From contig OY970370.1 of NCBI GenBank assembly GCA_963718745.1, positions 1 through 64,000 on the forward strand: DNA of 64,000 nucleotides, read 5' to 3'. Positions 53,078 to 62,565 of this stretch are shown here, piece by piece. The position numbers were made by a program, and so were the translations under genes. The notes beneath the pieces are model-generated. The model saw nothing but the letters and a program-made list of their open reading frames with translations. It did no database searches and was not told the origin of the DNA. The first letter of the stretch is position 1. Every line of letters starts with the position of its first letter. Source of the stretch: Fermentibacter sp963718745 [NCBI: Candidatus Fermentibacterota bacterium]. Its GTDB lineage: Bacteria > Fermentibacterota > Fermentibacteria > Fermentibacterales.

Positions 53078-54327
53078 CGGCCGTGGCGCTGGCCGTGATA
53101 GCGACGCGGGTCGCCCTCTTCGCCTTCCAGGGCGGATATCTGGCAGAGCCCGCCCGGGATCAGGAGCTCTACCTCCGGCTTGCGGGGACAATCCTGGACG
53201 GCGGAGGGCTCGCCTTCTCGGAGGACGTCAACCTGTTGAGACACTCCCGTGCTGACGGGGAGGGGCTTTCCGGCGTGTGGGCGGAGGATCCCGGCTATGT
53301 GTTCGGCCTCGGTCCCGTCGGAGAGCCTACTGCGATGATAGAGCCGGGCTATCCGCTGCTCCTGGCGGCGTCGATGTCGATCCTCGGGAGAGTCTCCGGG
53401 GCTGTCTTCCTCCCCGGCCTCCTGGCGCAGATCGTCGGAGCCTGGGCTGCGATGGGTCTGGCGACGCGCCTCTCGGACCGCCGCAGGGGCCTGGTCGCCG
53501 GGCTGCTGTTCGCGATCTATCCCTACTACGTCTTCTATACGGCCAACGCGATGACCGAAGCCATCCACACTGCGATGATCCCGGTCATACTCCTCATGAC
53601 GGTCCTCGCCATGGACGGGAGGGTCAGGCCCGCGGGCGCGGGGCTCGCAACCGGTCTGCTGTTCCTCGTCAGGAGCACGGCGCTCTTCATACTCCCGATC
53701 CAGATGCTCTTCGTCCTCAACGCCCGGGGATGGAGGGGGGCAACCGCCGTGCTGCTCGGATTCTCCCTCTGTGCCGCTCCCTGGATGGCCAGGAACTGGA
53801 TCGAGCTCGGGAGCCCCGCCCTGCTGCCCACGAAGGGTCCTCTCAACCTGTGGATGAGGAACAACCCCGAGGTGCTCGAGGAGGAGGGGATCATCGTACC
53901 CGGCGACATCCCGATAAACTCCCCCGGGCTTCTGGAGTACCCGGACCCGGACCTCTTCACGACCGAGATCGAGCGGAGCGGCGAGCTCGGGCGGAGAGCC
54001 CGCGAGTTCATGCTGGAGAACCCGCGGCTGATCGCCTGGCTGTCTGTCGAGCGGCTCGCATCCTTCCTCTCGCCTCTGCCGTCGACCCCCTCCGGCCATG
54101 CCTGGGTGCCCGGGGCGCTGTTCTACATTCCTGCGGCATGCCTTGCAGGGGTCGCATTCAAGAGATTCTACCGGCGCAGAGAGATGCGTCTCCTCCTGAC
54201 CGTGTTCCTGCTCTACACGGCCATGCACGCGCTGGGCCACGGAGGTCTGCGCTACCGCCTGCCGGTGGACTCAATCCTCCTGGTGGCCTCTTCTATCGTA
54301 GCAAGGACTGAATGGAGAGGAGCATGA
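53053..54327 (+). CDS. Membrane glycosyltransferase, GT39/ArnT-like
   Basis: 424 aa with about 10-11 transmembrane helices. An early acidic residue in 'AEPARDQELYLRLAGTILD' and a 'MIEPGYPLLLAASMSILG' loop match PMT/ArnT-type GT-C enzymes that use polyprenyl-phosphate sugars. 'NLWMRNNPEVLEEEGI' is in the periplasmic part. TTG 53053 (AAGGCC upstream) is the chosen start, overlapping the ATPase by 25 nt; GTG 53083 is another option. A paralog is at 56411. Confidence 0.78.
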   Translation: MDNRRTRLTAVALAVIATRVALFAFQGGYLAEPARDQELYLRLAGTILDGGGLAFSEDVNLLRHSRADGEGLSGVWAEDPGYVFGLGPVGEPTAMIEPGYPLLLAASMSILGRVSGAVFLPGLLAQIVGAWAAMGLATRLSDRRRGLVAGLLFAIYPYYVFYTANAMTEAIHTAMIPVILLMTVLAMDGRVRPAGAGLATGLLFLVRSTALFILPIQMLFVLNARGWRGATAVLLGFSLCAAPWMARNWIELGSPALLPTKGPLNLWMRNNPEVLEEEGIIVPGDIPINSPGLLEYPDPDLFTTEIERSGELGRRAREFMLENPRLIAWLSVERLASFLSPLPSTPSGHAWVPGALFYIPAACLAGVAFKRFYRRREMRLLLTVFLLYTAMHALGHGGLRYRLPVDSILLVASSIVARTEWRGA

Positions 54328-55700
54328 GCGGTTTCGAGAAGGTCCTCTTCGTATTCCCCGAAACGAGATACCCCTCGGGGCAGCCTCCCCTGGGGATTGC
54401 GTCACTGTCGGCGATCCTGCGCAGCAAGACCTCCGCAGAACCTTTCCTGTGCGACATGTCCTTCCTCCGCCGCCCGTTCGACACGCTCGGCGGCATGCTG
54501 TCCTCCGTCAGGCCTGACATGGTTTCGATAACCGCGGTGACACCACAGCTCGAAGCGGCTCTGGAGACGGTACGGATCGTCCGGGAGAAGCTCCCCGGCG
54601 CCTTCGTGGCCATCGGCGGCCCTCATGCCACGGTGCTCCCGGAGGAGACCCTGGAGATGAGCGGGGCGGATCTGGTCTACTCGGGCGAGGGGGAGAGGGC
54701 CTTCGAGATGCTCATGGCAGGCATGGATCCGGCGCTCATCCCGGGCAGCTGCATGCGCAGGAACGGTTCCGTCCTCCGCGTGCCAGGAAGGCTGCTCGTC
54801 GAGGACCTCGATCAGCTCCCCATGCCGGACCGGAGCCTCTTCGACATGCAGAGGTACTTCCGCAGCTGGTACTCCATGGACCGTGTGGACTCCAGGCTGA
54901 AGGGAACCTCCGTGATGGGCACGAGGGGATGCCCCTTCGGCTGCACCTTCTGCCAGCCGACCCTCTCGGAGATCTTCGGGAAGAAGATCCGGAAGAGGTC
55001 TCCGGCCCTGATAGTGCAGGAACTCGAGGGCCTCGTGGCGGATTATGGTCTGACCGCGTTCATGTTCGAGGATTCCACGTTCATCCTGGAGAAGGACTGG
55101 GTCCACGAGATCTGCGACAGGATGATCCGGAGCGGCCTGCGGCTCCGGTGGTGCTGCAACGTCCGGGCGGACCTGCTGGATGCCGACCTGCTCTCCCACA
55201 TGAAGGAGGCTGGTCTCTCCAAGATCAACATGGGAGTCGAATCGGCTTCGCAGAGGGTCCTCGACGACATCTACTCCAAGGGGATAACCGTGGAAGGCGT
55301 GAGGCGCGCCCTCGCCCTCGCGAGGAGCATGGGCATCATGGTCCAGGGGTATTTCATGCTGGGCGCTCCGGGGGAGACTCTCGAGGAGATGGAGCAGACC
55401 ATCAGGTTTGCGGCCGCAGAGCCCTTCGACGACGCGCTCTTCGACATCACCACGCCCTTCCCGCACACCGAGCTCTGGAACAGGACGAAACACCTCGTGA
55501 AGAATGACTACGCCGATTTCGACTGCTTCCACAAATGCGTCTACGAACTCGAGGGGATTCCCGCGGGTACGGTCGAACGATTGAAGAAGAGGGCATTCTG
55601 GAAGTTCTACGCGCATCCCTCCAGGATTCTGAGGACTGCGGCTACGGCCTTCGGCCCCAGGAACCTCTGGAGAACGCTGCTCAAGGCCAGGAGGGTATGA
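54324..55700 (+). CDS. B12-binding-type radical SAM protein
   Basis: 458 aa. An N-terminal cobalamin-binding-like domain (about 10-140, 'AIGGPHATVLPEE') precedes the radical SAM domain with 'GTRGCPFGCTFCQ' (Cys203, 207, 210 for the 4Fe-4S cluster) and 'INMGVESASQRVLDDI'. Members of this family methylate unactivated carbons or rearrange skeletons. In a glycan operon it could modify the lipid carrier or a sugar. The ATG at 54324 has GGAGAGGAGC just ahead and overlaps the previous stop. A second one is at 58771. Confidence 0.87.
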   Translation: MSGFEKVLFVFPETRYPSGQPPLGIASLSAILRSKTSAEPFLCDMSFLRRPFDTLGGMLSSVRPDMVSITAVTPQLEAALETVRIVREKLPGAFVAIGGPHATVLPEETLEMSGADLVYSGEGERAFEMLMAGMDPALIPGSCMRRNGSVLRVPGRLLVEDLDQLPMPDRSLFDMQRYFRSWYSMDRVDSRLKGTSVMGTRGCPFGCTFCQPTLSEIFGKKIRKRSPALIVQELEGLVADYGLTAFMFEDSTFILEKDWVHEICDRMIRSGLRLRWCCNVRADLLDADLLSHMKEAGLSKINMGVESASQRVLDDIYSKGITVEGVRRALALARSMGIMVQGYFMLGAPGETLEEMEQTIRFAAAEPFDDALFDITTPFPHTELWNRTKHLVKNDYADFDCFHKCVYELEGIPAGTVERLKKRAFWKFYAHPSRILRTAATAFGPRNLWRTLLKARRV

Positions 55701-56429
55701 GACCTGCTCCCGTGCCGGCCCGCGCGGTCTCCCTTGTGATAGACGACGCCGGTTCGCATGCGGCGATCGACGAGGCCGTGAGGATGTGCATCGAGTCGGG
55801 GGCGGTGGACGGAGTCTCCATCCTCGGCTCCGCCCCGGACGCCTCGAGGGCGTGCGGGCTCGTCTCCGGGTCTCCGGCCGGCGTAGCCGTGCACCTGAAC
55901 GCGGTGGAGGCACCCCTTCTGACCATGGAGCCTTCGTCCATACCCGGGTTGCTCCTCCGGGGCAGGAAGATGCTCGTCGATGTCGAACGGGAGTGGAGGA
56001 GCCCAGATCGAGAGGATTCTCTCACTCGGTGCGGTCGTCTCCAGGCTGGACAGCCATCGCCACATACACAACCTTCCAGGCTATTCGACGCTCACGATCA
56101 GGCTTGCGCTTGAATACGGGGCGGGGAGGATCAGGACCGCGATACTGCCCGATCCCTGCGCGAGACCCTCGGGTCCGATCCTGAACCTCCTCGGGCGCCG
56201 CCTGGCGCGAGAGGCGCTTTCCGCCGGGCTCTACACCCCCGCGTGCATGGCCGGATTCGGAGCCTCGGGGCACATGAACCGGAGCTATCTCGAAAGGCTG
56301 CACCTTCCTCCAGGGGAGTGCGAAGTCGTGGCTCATCCGGCGACGGAGAAGGTCTGGTCGGACGGCCAGCCGGACGAACTGGAACTCATCCTTTCCGATT
56401 GGTTCAGGCGATGGAAGACAGGACGCTGA
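55697..56429 (+). pseudogene. YdjC/ChbG-type carbohydrate deacetylase-like gene, frameshifted
   Basis: The first frame (55697 to about 55995) carries 'AVSLVIDDAGSHAAIDEAV', the metal-binding DD start of the YdjC fold, and 'AGVAVHLNAVEAP', with the catalytic-region His. The second frame (to 56429) carries 'AQIERILSLGAVVSRLDSH' and 'RHIHNLPGYS', the HxH metal site. The +1 switch is near 55993-56000 (GAG TGG A GGA GCC CAG). Joined length of about 243 aa fits the family. It removes an acetyl group from amino sugars. Both ends overlap neighbours, so it belongs to the operon. Either a recent mutation or a sequence error. Confidence 0.75.
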
Positions 56430-57790
56430 AGCTCCTCCTGCTGCTGGCCCTCATCGCACGGGCAGGTGCCTTCCTGCTCGCATCCGGGGGCGGTATTCTG
56501 ATCGGGGAGGGAAGAGTGTACTCCGACCTCGCCGAGAACCTGTACGAGGGGAGGGGGTTCCTCCTGTCGGGGGAGATGCTCTACCCCGAGGAGAGAGCTG
56601 CCCCCGGCCGCGTCATGCACGCCAGGACGTTCGAGTTCTACCGGAGGGTCGACGGCTTCTACGGAGTACTGAGACCCGAGAGGCCTACGCTGTTCATCCC
56701 TCCCGGCTACCCGTTGTTCATGGCCGCCATCTTCCGGTTCGCGGGTTCCGGCAACCTCCTGGCCGTGAGGGGTCTGCAGCTCGCCATGGGCATGCTGACC
56801 GTGCTGCTGGGGATAAGGCTTGCCCGGAGGCACCTGAAGGGGCCTTCTCTCACGATTACGGGGCTGTTCATAGCACTGGACCCGTTCGAGATCTACTACG
56901 AGGCGATCCCGGCGACGCAGGCCCTGTTCGGTCTGCTCTTCGTCCTTGCTCTCGTCCTCTCCACCGCCGCCCTGGACCGGAGGAGCACTCTCCTTGCCGC
57001 AGGTTCCTCGGCTCTCTGGGGCCTGGCCAGCCATGTCCGACCGGTGGCAATTCCTGTGATGGCGGTCTTCGTGCTCTGCCTGCTCATGAACGGTCCCGGC
57101 GCGGCAAGGCGCATCCGGGCCTCTGCGGCGGCCCTGTCGGTCTTCGCAGCGGTGCTGCTGCCCTGGATCCTCTACATGCATGACGTCAGCGGGCAGTGGC
57201 GGCTCACCCCCACACAGGGAGGGGTGAACCTCTGGGAATCGAACGGACGGATATTCTCGTCGCACTTCGAAGACGAGGAGCAGGGTGCCGAGACCCTCTT
57301 CGGACCCCTGAGGGAGGAGATGTCCGGCAGCATCAGGAAGCCCTGGCTCGCAGAATTCCCCGAGTTCAGGGACGAACCCGAGTGGGTGAGGGACAGCATA
57401 CTGACCGACAGGACATTCGAGTTCCTGAGGGCGAACCCGCTCATCGTCCCGAGACTCGTTCTCCTCCGGTTTGCAGAGTTTTTCAAGCCGTTCCCCCTCA
57501 ATGAATTCCCGCTTCGCTACATGCTGGCGGGGCTCCTGACCTTCGGTGCGGTACTGGTATTCGCCGGAGCCGGGTTCGCAAGGTTCGCAAGGCGCCGTGA
57601 CCCGGCCAGTCTTCTGATCGTACTCGTCGTGGCGGTCTATACGCTGGTGCACATGGCATCCATCTCGGGGACCCCGCACAGGGTGGCCCTGGATGTCCCG
57701 CTGGCGGTGCTGGCCGGATCCGGCCTGTCGCTGTTCCTGACAAGGACCGGGCTATCGGAGAAACTTGGCCGGAAACAACCTGATAGTTAA
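56411..57790 (+). CDS. Membrane glycosyltransferase, GT39/ArnT-like
   Basis: 459 aa with about 11 transmembrane helices. An acidic residue in the first loop ('GRVYSDLAENLYEGRGFLL') and 'PTLFIPPGYPLFMAAIFRFA' are characteristic of GT-C enzymes with polyprenyl-phosphate donors. It is paralogous to 53053-54327. The ATG at 56411 lies within the end of the deacetylase gene. The 3' end overlaps the GT9 gene by 26 nt. Confidence 0.8.
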   Translation: MEDRTLKLLLLLALIARAGAFLLASGGGILIGEGRVYSDLAENLYEGRGFLLSGEMLYPEERAAPGRVMHARTFEFYRRVDGFYGVLRPERPTLFIPPGYPLFMAAIFRFAGSGNLLAVRGLQLAMGMLTVLLGIRLARRHLKGPSLTITGLFIALDPFEIYYEAIPATQALFGLLFVLALVLSTAALDRRSTLLAAGSSALWGLASHVRPVAIPVMAVFVLCLLMNGPGAARRIRASAAALSVFAAVLLPWILYMHDVSGQWRLTPTQGGVNLWESNGRIFSSHFEDEEQGAETLFGPLREEMSGSIRKPWLAEFPEFRDEPEWVRDSILTDRTFEFLRANPLIVPRLVLLRFAEFFKPFPLNEFPLRYMLAGLLTFGAVLVFAGAGFARFARRRDPASLLIVLVVAVYTLVHMASISGTPHRVALDVPLAVLAGSGLSLFLTRTGLSEKLGRKQPDS

Positions 57791-58790
57791 GACCCACGCC
57801 TTCGGCGACGCCCTCCTGGCGACGCCGGCCGTGGCTCGTCTGATCGCCTCGGGCGGCACCTGGAGCGCTCTGGCCGGTCCGTCGAGCAGTGAGGTGTGGC
57901 GGAGGATGACAGGCATCTCCTGCGTGATGACGGCGCCCATCCCGGGAGGCGGTCTGAAAGGATTCCTCCGGCTGCTGGCGTGGTCCGCGTCCCGGGCTGC
58001 TTCATCGAGGCGCTTCGACCGCACCGTTGTATTCCACGCATCGAAGAGCATGAGGAGATGGGTGAGGATGCTGACCGCAGCCCCGTCCAGGAGCGGCGGT
58101 CTCGAGGCTCTCGGGAAATGGGAGTCGGTGTCGCCACTGGATACGGGGAGGTTTGCCGGGGCTTCCTATGCCGATCTGGCGGGGGTCGAGGTCACGGATT
58201 TCAGACCTGTCTTCCGGATCGAGGATTCCGAGAGGCGGATGGCAGCCGACCTGCTCGGGAGAGAGGGCTTCATAGCCGTCTCCCCCGGAGGGGGTCGCAA
58301 TCCCCGGGACGAGGTGTCCGAGAAGCGGTGGAGCCCGGAGGGCTTTGCGGAAGTGGTTGCTCTCGCCGGATCACGCGGACTGCGCTCCGTCCTCCTCGGC
58401 GACAGGTTCGACATGCCCGCCGCCGCAAGGGTCCTTGCCCTGTCGGGGAGTGCCTGTCCGCTCGATCTGACAGGGCGGACGGGCTGGGGCGAGGCGGCAG
58501 CCGTCATGGAGAGGTGCATGGCCTTCGTGGGACCGGATTCCGGGCTGGCGCATCTCGCCACGGCGGCAGGCCTGAAGGCGGTCGTGCTGTTCGGCCCGAC
58601 GGACCCTTCGAGCCTCTACCACCCTTCGCTGATCAGTCCTGTCGTGTCCGGGTCCGAATGCTCTCCCTGCTACTCGAACGAGGTATTCCCCGGCTGTCGC
58701 ACCGGACGGAGCGACTGTATGTTCCGCATCGAAGCGGGCAGGGTCTGGTCAACTCTGGAGAAAATCCTGGATGAAGATATGCGCGGTTAA
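57765..58790 (+). CDS. GT9-family (heptosyltransferase-like) glycosyltransferase
   Basis: 341 aa. 'NNLIVKTHAFGDALLATPAV' is the N-terminal GDxxxxxP signature and 'AVSPGGGRNPRDEVSEKRW' the phosphate-binding loop. 'CMAFVGPDSGLAHLATAAGL' (GPDSGxxHLA) is diagnostic for ADP-heptose:LPS heptosyltransferases. A heptose donor is plausible but not certain. TTG start (57765); overlaps the previous gene by 26 nt and the next by 20. Confidence 0.88.
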   Translation: MAGNNLIVKTHAFGDALLATPAVARLIASGGTWSALAGPSSSEVWRRMTGISCVMTAPIPGGGLKGFLRLLAWSASRAASSRRFDRTVVFHASKSMRRWVRMLTAAPSRSGGLEALGKWESVSPLDTGRFAGASYADLAGVEVTDFRPVFRIEDSERRMAADLLGREGFIAVSPGGGRNPRDEVSEKRWSPEGFAEVVALAGSRGLRSVLLGDRFDMPAAARVLALSGSACPLDLTGRTGWGEAAAVMERCMAFVGPDSGLAHLATAAGLKAVVLFGPTDPSSLYHPSLISPVVSGSECSPCYSNEVFPGCRTGRSDCMFRIEAGRVWSTLEKILDEDMRG

Positions 58791-60216
58791 TCCGCCTTTT
58801 CTCAGGCGGTTCAGCAGGGGGCAGCGCAGTCCCGCAGTCACCAGGAGCGGGACGCTGTACTATCCCATCTGGCTCTCATATGCCGTCGGAGCACTGGAAT
58901 CGCGGGGTTTCGAAGTCGAACTCGTCGACGCCCCCGCCATGGACCTGGACATCGAAGCCGTCATCGAGCGGATTGATTCGGCACGACCACGCCTCGTTAT
59001 AATCGAGAGTTCGACACCGTCGATCGACAGCGACACCGCCCTCGCGGACAGGCTGTCCACCGACGGGCGCTTCGTCCTGCTCGTGGGCACGCATCCATCC
59101 GCGCTGCCCGCCGAAACGCTCGCCTCCGGCTCGAGGTTCGATGCTGTGGCCAGGGGCGAATACGACAGGACGGCAGTTCTGCTGGCGGAATCCCTCCGGG
59201 ACGGGGGTGACGCAAGCGGAGTCCCCGGCCTCCTGCTCCGGACCGATGGAGAACCCCGGGACACCGGCCCCTGCGAGATGACAGCGGACCTCGACTCTCT
59301 TCCGTTCGTGAGCTCGGTGTATGCCCGCCATCTCGACCCTTCCCGGTACAGCAACCCCAACGCGCTCTTTCCGATGGTCATGATCATGAGCGGGCGGGGA
59401 TGCCCCAATTTCTGCACCTTCTGCCTCTTTCCCCAGACCCTCACCGGCAGGCGGCTGCGGCTCAGATCGGTCGGGAACGTGGTCGAAGAGGTGATGTGGA
59501 TCCAGGAGAACATGCCCGGGGTGAGGGCGGTCTTCTTCGAGGACGATACGATATCCGCGGATCCGGCGAGGCTCAGGGAGCTTGCCGTTTCCCTGGAGAA
59601 GGCGGGCAGCCGCATCGGCTGGACCGCGAACATGCGCGCCACTGTCGATTACGATACGCTCCGGATCTGCAGACGCGCCGGCCTCAGGACCGTCTGCACG
59701 GGCTTCGAGAGTGGCGATCCGGAGATGCTCGCTGCCATGCGCAAGGGCGTCGACATCGAAACCATGAGGCGCTTCGCATTCGATGCGGAGAGGGCCGGCG
59801 TACTGGTACACGGCTGCTTTCTCTTCGGCGCTCCGGGGGAGACCGAGCAGAGCATGGAGAGGACGCTCGATTTCGCGCTCTCCCTCCCCCTGTACACCGC
59901 ACAGTTCTACCCCATGATGGTCTATCCGGGCACCGAAGCTTACGACCAGGCAGCCGCGGAAGGGCGGATAGTGCCCTCCTGCTTCAGGGACTGGCTCACC
60001 CCCGAAGGTCTGCACACAGCCGTAGTGAGAACGGAGGCTCTCTCGAGCGACCGGATCGCCGGGTTCTGCGACCATGCCAGGAGGAGGTTCTACCTCCGCC
60101 CCGGCTATGTCGTGAAGACGATCTCCCGTTCGCTGTCCGACGTCGACGAGAGGCGGAGGACCCTGAAGGCATTCGCGACCTTCTGGCGATTCCTGCTCCC
60201 CGGCAGGAGGCGATGA
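58771..60216 (+). CDS. B12-binding-type radical SAM protein
   Basis: 481 aa. The N-terminal cobalamin-binding-like domain ('LLVGTHPSALPAETLAS') is followed by 'SGRGCPNFCTFCLFPQ' (Cys211, 215, 218) and 'VCTGFESGDPEMLAAMRKGV'. It resembles hopanoid or sugar-modifying methylases of this superfamily. Paralogous in layout to 54324-55700, about 2.5 to 3 kb away in the same operon. It starts within the GT9 gene. Confidence 0.87.
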   Translation: MKICAVNPPFLRRFSRGQRSPAVTRSGTLYYPIWLSYAVGALESRGFEVELVDAPAMDLDIEAVIERIDSARPRLVIIESSTPSIDSDTALADRLSTDGRFVLLVGTHPSALPAETLASGSRFDAVARGEYDRTAVLLAESLRDGGDASGVPGLLLRTDGEPRDTGPCEMTADLDSLPFVSSVYARHLDPSRYSNPNALFPMVMIMSGRGCPNFCTFCLFPQTLTGRRLRLRSVGNVVEEVMWIQENMPGVRAVFFEDDTISADPARLRELAVSLEKAGSRIGWTANMRATVDYDTLRICRRAGLRTVCTGFESGDPEMLAAMRKGVDIETMRRFAFDAERAGVLVHGCFLFGAPGETEQSMERTLDFALSLPLYTAQFYPMMVYPGTEAYDQAAAEGRIVPSCFRDWLTPEGLHTAVVRTEALSSDRIAGFCDHARRRFYLRPGYVVKTISRSLSDVDERRRTLKAFATFWRFLLPGRRR

Positions 60217-60217
60217 T

Positions 60218-61168
60218 TTGCATCCCGCCTCCGTGACGATACCGGTGCACCGTGCCGGCCCCAGGCTCGAAGGCTGCCTGCGGGCGCTCAGGGCTCAGGA
60301 TGTCCCCGGAGGGATCTGCGTGATCGTCTCGCTCGACGGCGACGTCCCGCTCCCTGCGGAGACGGCCGCTCTGGCCGACAAGATCGTGTCCGGGGCGAAG
60401 TCCGGGCCGGCCGCGGCCAGGAACAGAGGATGGCGTTCCGTCGATGACGGGCACGTGCTGTTCACGGACTCCGACTGCATCCCGGCGCCGGACTGGGCCG
60501 GGCGTCTCATCCATGCCCTGGAGGGCGGAGCGGATGGTGTGAAGGGGGCCTACTCCTCCGGGGGCGGCAAGGTCATCCAGCGCCTCCAGCAGGTCGAGTT
60601 CGAAGAGAGATACTCGCGCTTCGAGCCCGGAGGGACGGTCGACATGGTCGACACCTACTCCTGCGGGTTCAGGCGCGGCGCCATCGAGGCCTGCGGCGGC
60701 TTCGACGAGGAGTTCCCCGCCGCCGACCACGAGGATGTCGATCTGTCCTACAGGATGACTTCCATGGGTTTCAGGCTCGTGTTCGAGCCCGGAGCCCTGG
60801 TGCAGCACGAGCACAGGAGGACCCTGCGCGACTATCTGGTCATGAAATTCTCTAGAGGGAGATGGAGGTTCGCGGTCCTCCGGACCCACGCCGCAGACAG
60901 TCTGGCGGACAGGTACATACCGCCCGGTCTCAGGGCGCAGCTGTTTCTCTGCGCAGCCTTCCCCCCGGCGATGCTCGCCTCGGTCCTGTCACCCTTCGCG
61001 CCGCTGGCCTGGCTTCTCCTCTTCCTCGCCGCGTCATGGCCGTTCGCAGCGACGGCGCTCCGGACCGATCCGGGCGTTGCACCGCTGGTCCCTGCATTCG
61101 CATTCGCCAGGGGAAGCGCACTCGCATGCGGGCTAGCCTGGGGAGTCCTGCGGGGGGGGAGGCGCTGA
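60218..61168 (+). CDS. GT2-family glycosyltransferase with C-terminal membrane segments
   Basis: 316 aa. 'ASVTIPVHRAGPRLEGCLRA', 'VIVSLDGDVPLP', 'GPAAARNRGW' and the DxD-like 'LFTDSDCIP' define GT-A fold GT2. 'EDVDLSYRMTSMGFRL' is the ED acceptor motif. Two or three helices near residues 235-310 anchor it to the membrane. TTG start 60218, with AGGAGG 8 nt upstream. Its stop overlaps the start of the next gene. Confidence 0.87.
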   Translation: MHPASVTIPVHRAGPRLEGCLRALRAQDVPGGICVIVSLDGDVPLPAETAALADKIVSGAKSGPAAARNRGWRSVDDGHVLFTDSDCIPAPDWAGRLIHALEGGADGVKGAYSSGGGKVIQRLQQVEFEERYSRFEPGGTVDMVDTYSCGFRRGAIEACGGFDEEFPAADHEDVDLSYRMTSMGFRLVFEPGALVQHEHRRTLRDYLVMKFSRGRWRFAVLRTHAADSLADRYIPPGLRAQLFLCAAFPPAMLASVLSPFAPLAWLLLFLAASWPFAATALRTDPGVAPLVPAFAFARGSALACGLAWGVLRGGRR

Positions 61169-62565
61169 TGCTGGCCCCCGCCAGGAGGTCCGACAGGGTG
61201 CTCAGCCTTCTGCTCCTCGCAGCGGATGCCGTTTCCGTCCCCGCGATCTTCTTCCTGACCTACTGGCTCAGGGCTGCGGTGATAGGCGGAGCGGTTCCCG
61301 GTTTCGACGTCGCCCCGGACGAATACCTCCATACGATCCCCGCAATATGGATCCTCTGGACCGCCTGTTTCGCCTGGGCGGGGCTCTACAGGCCCAGGCG
61401 CTACCCGGGCAGCATGGGGGAGGCGCAGAAATCCCTCAAGGCCCTGGCGGCTCTGATGATCTCGATGATGGCTGCGAGCTACCTGGCCCAGCAGGACTAC
61501 TCTAGACTCATGCTCCTCCTCTTCATAGCCGTCGCACTTCCGGTCGGATCCCTGGCGAGACTGCTCGCCAGGAGGATCGCGGGGATCGTCGCACCGGTGT
61601 CCGACGCCCCGAGGATCCTGATCGTAGGGACGGGCGAGGTCGCCGTGCGCGTCTGGAGCAGTCTCGCGAAACTTCCCTCGCCTCACCCGGAGGTGGTGGG
61701 CTTCATCTCGGCCGACTCGACCGAATCCGGTGCCGAGAGGGAGATCGAAGGCATACCCGTGGCCGGGACCCTGTCCGATCTGCCCAGGCTGCTGGTGAGC
61801 ATGCGCATCGACGAAGTCTTCTTCGCATCTCCCCGTCTGCCCAGGGGGCGCATACTGGAGGTCATCTCGGCGGCGGACAAGAGCGAGGTGCACTTCCGGA
61901 TGGTCAGCGACCTGTTCGAGATCTCCTCGACCAAGACCGATCTGGACGATCTGGCCCGGCTCCCGATCATCGAGATAGGACACTCCCCCCAGGGGCTGTT
62001 CTCCAAATTCGTCAAGCGCTTGTTCGACATCGTCTTCTCCCTCCTGCTGATCGTCCTGCTCCTCCCGTTCCTCCTCCTCATCTACGTCGTCCTGCTGCTG
62101 GGTGGGAACGGAACCCCCGTCTTCAGGCAGACGAGGATCGGCAGGAACGGGGTTCCGTTCGTCTTCTACAAGTTCAGGACGATGAAACCCGAATCAGGAG
62201 AGTACGAGGTCGCCCCCCTCTCGCCGGACGACCCCAGGGTCACCCCTTTCGGCAGGCTGCTCCGAAGGACGAGCCTCGACGAACTGCCGCAGCTCTTCAA
62301 CGTACTCAGGGGCAGCATGAGCCTCGTGGGACCCAGGCCGGAGATGCCTTTCATAGTTTCGGGATATTCGGAGTGGCAGCGCAGGAGGCTCGAAGTCAGG
62401 CCGGGGATCACCGGTCTCTGGCAGATAATGGGCAGGAAGGATCTGCCTCTGCATGACAACATCGAGTATGACTTCTACTACATCAGGAACCAGTCGATCA
62501 TGCTGGATTTCGCAATCCTGGTGAGGACCTTCGCCACCGTCTTCAGGGGAAGGGGCGCCTACTAG
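61168..62565 (+). CDS. Polyprenyl-phosphate sugar-1-phosphate transferase (WbaP-like)
   Basis: 465 aa. Four N-terminal helices, a CoA-binding-like domain ('RILIVGTGEVAVRVWSSL'), a further helix 'KRLFDIVFSLLLIVLLLPFL' and the catalytic domain with 'FVFYKFRTMKPES', 'SLDELPQLFNVLRGSMSLVG' and 'PGITGLWQIMGR'. It transfers a sugar-1-phosphate to undecaprenyl phosphate, the initiating step of surface polysaccharide assembly. The operon's exporter and transferases would act on its product. Upstream GGGGAGGCGC gives a good ribosome binding site. Confidence 0.93.
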   Translation: MLAPARRSDRVLSLLLLAADAVSVPAIFFLTYWLRAAVIGGAVPGFDVAPDEYLHTIPAIWILWTACFAWAGLYRPRRYPGSMGEAQKSLKALAALMISMMAASYLAQQDYSRLMLLLFIAVALPVGSLARLLARRIAGIVAPVSDAPRILIVGTGEVAVRVWSSLAKLPSPHPEVVGFISADSTESGAEREIEGIPVAGTLSDLPRLLVSMRIDEVFFASPRLPRGRILEVISAADKSEVHFRMVSDLFEISSTKTDLDDLARLPIIEIGHSPQGLFSKFVKRLFDIVFSLLLIVLLLPFLLLIYVVLLLGGNGTPVFRQTRIGRNGVPFVFYKFRTMKPESGEYEVAPLSPDDPRVTPFGRLLRRTSLDELPQLFNVLRGSMSLVGPRPEMPFIVSGYSEWQRRRLEVRPGITGLWQIMGRKDLPLHDNIEYDFYYIRNQSIMLDFAILVRTFATVFRGRGAY

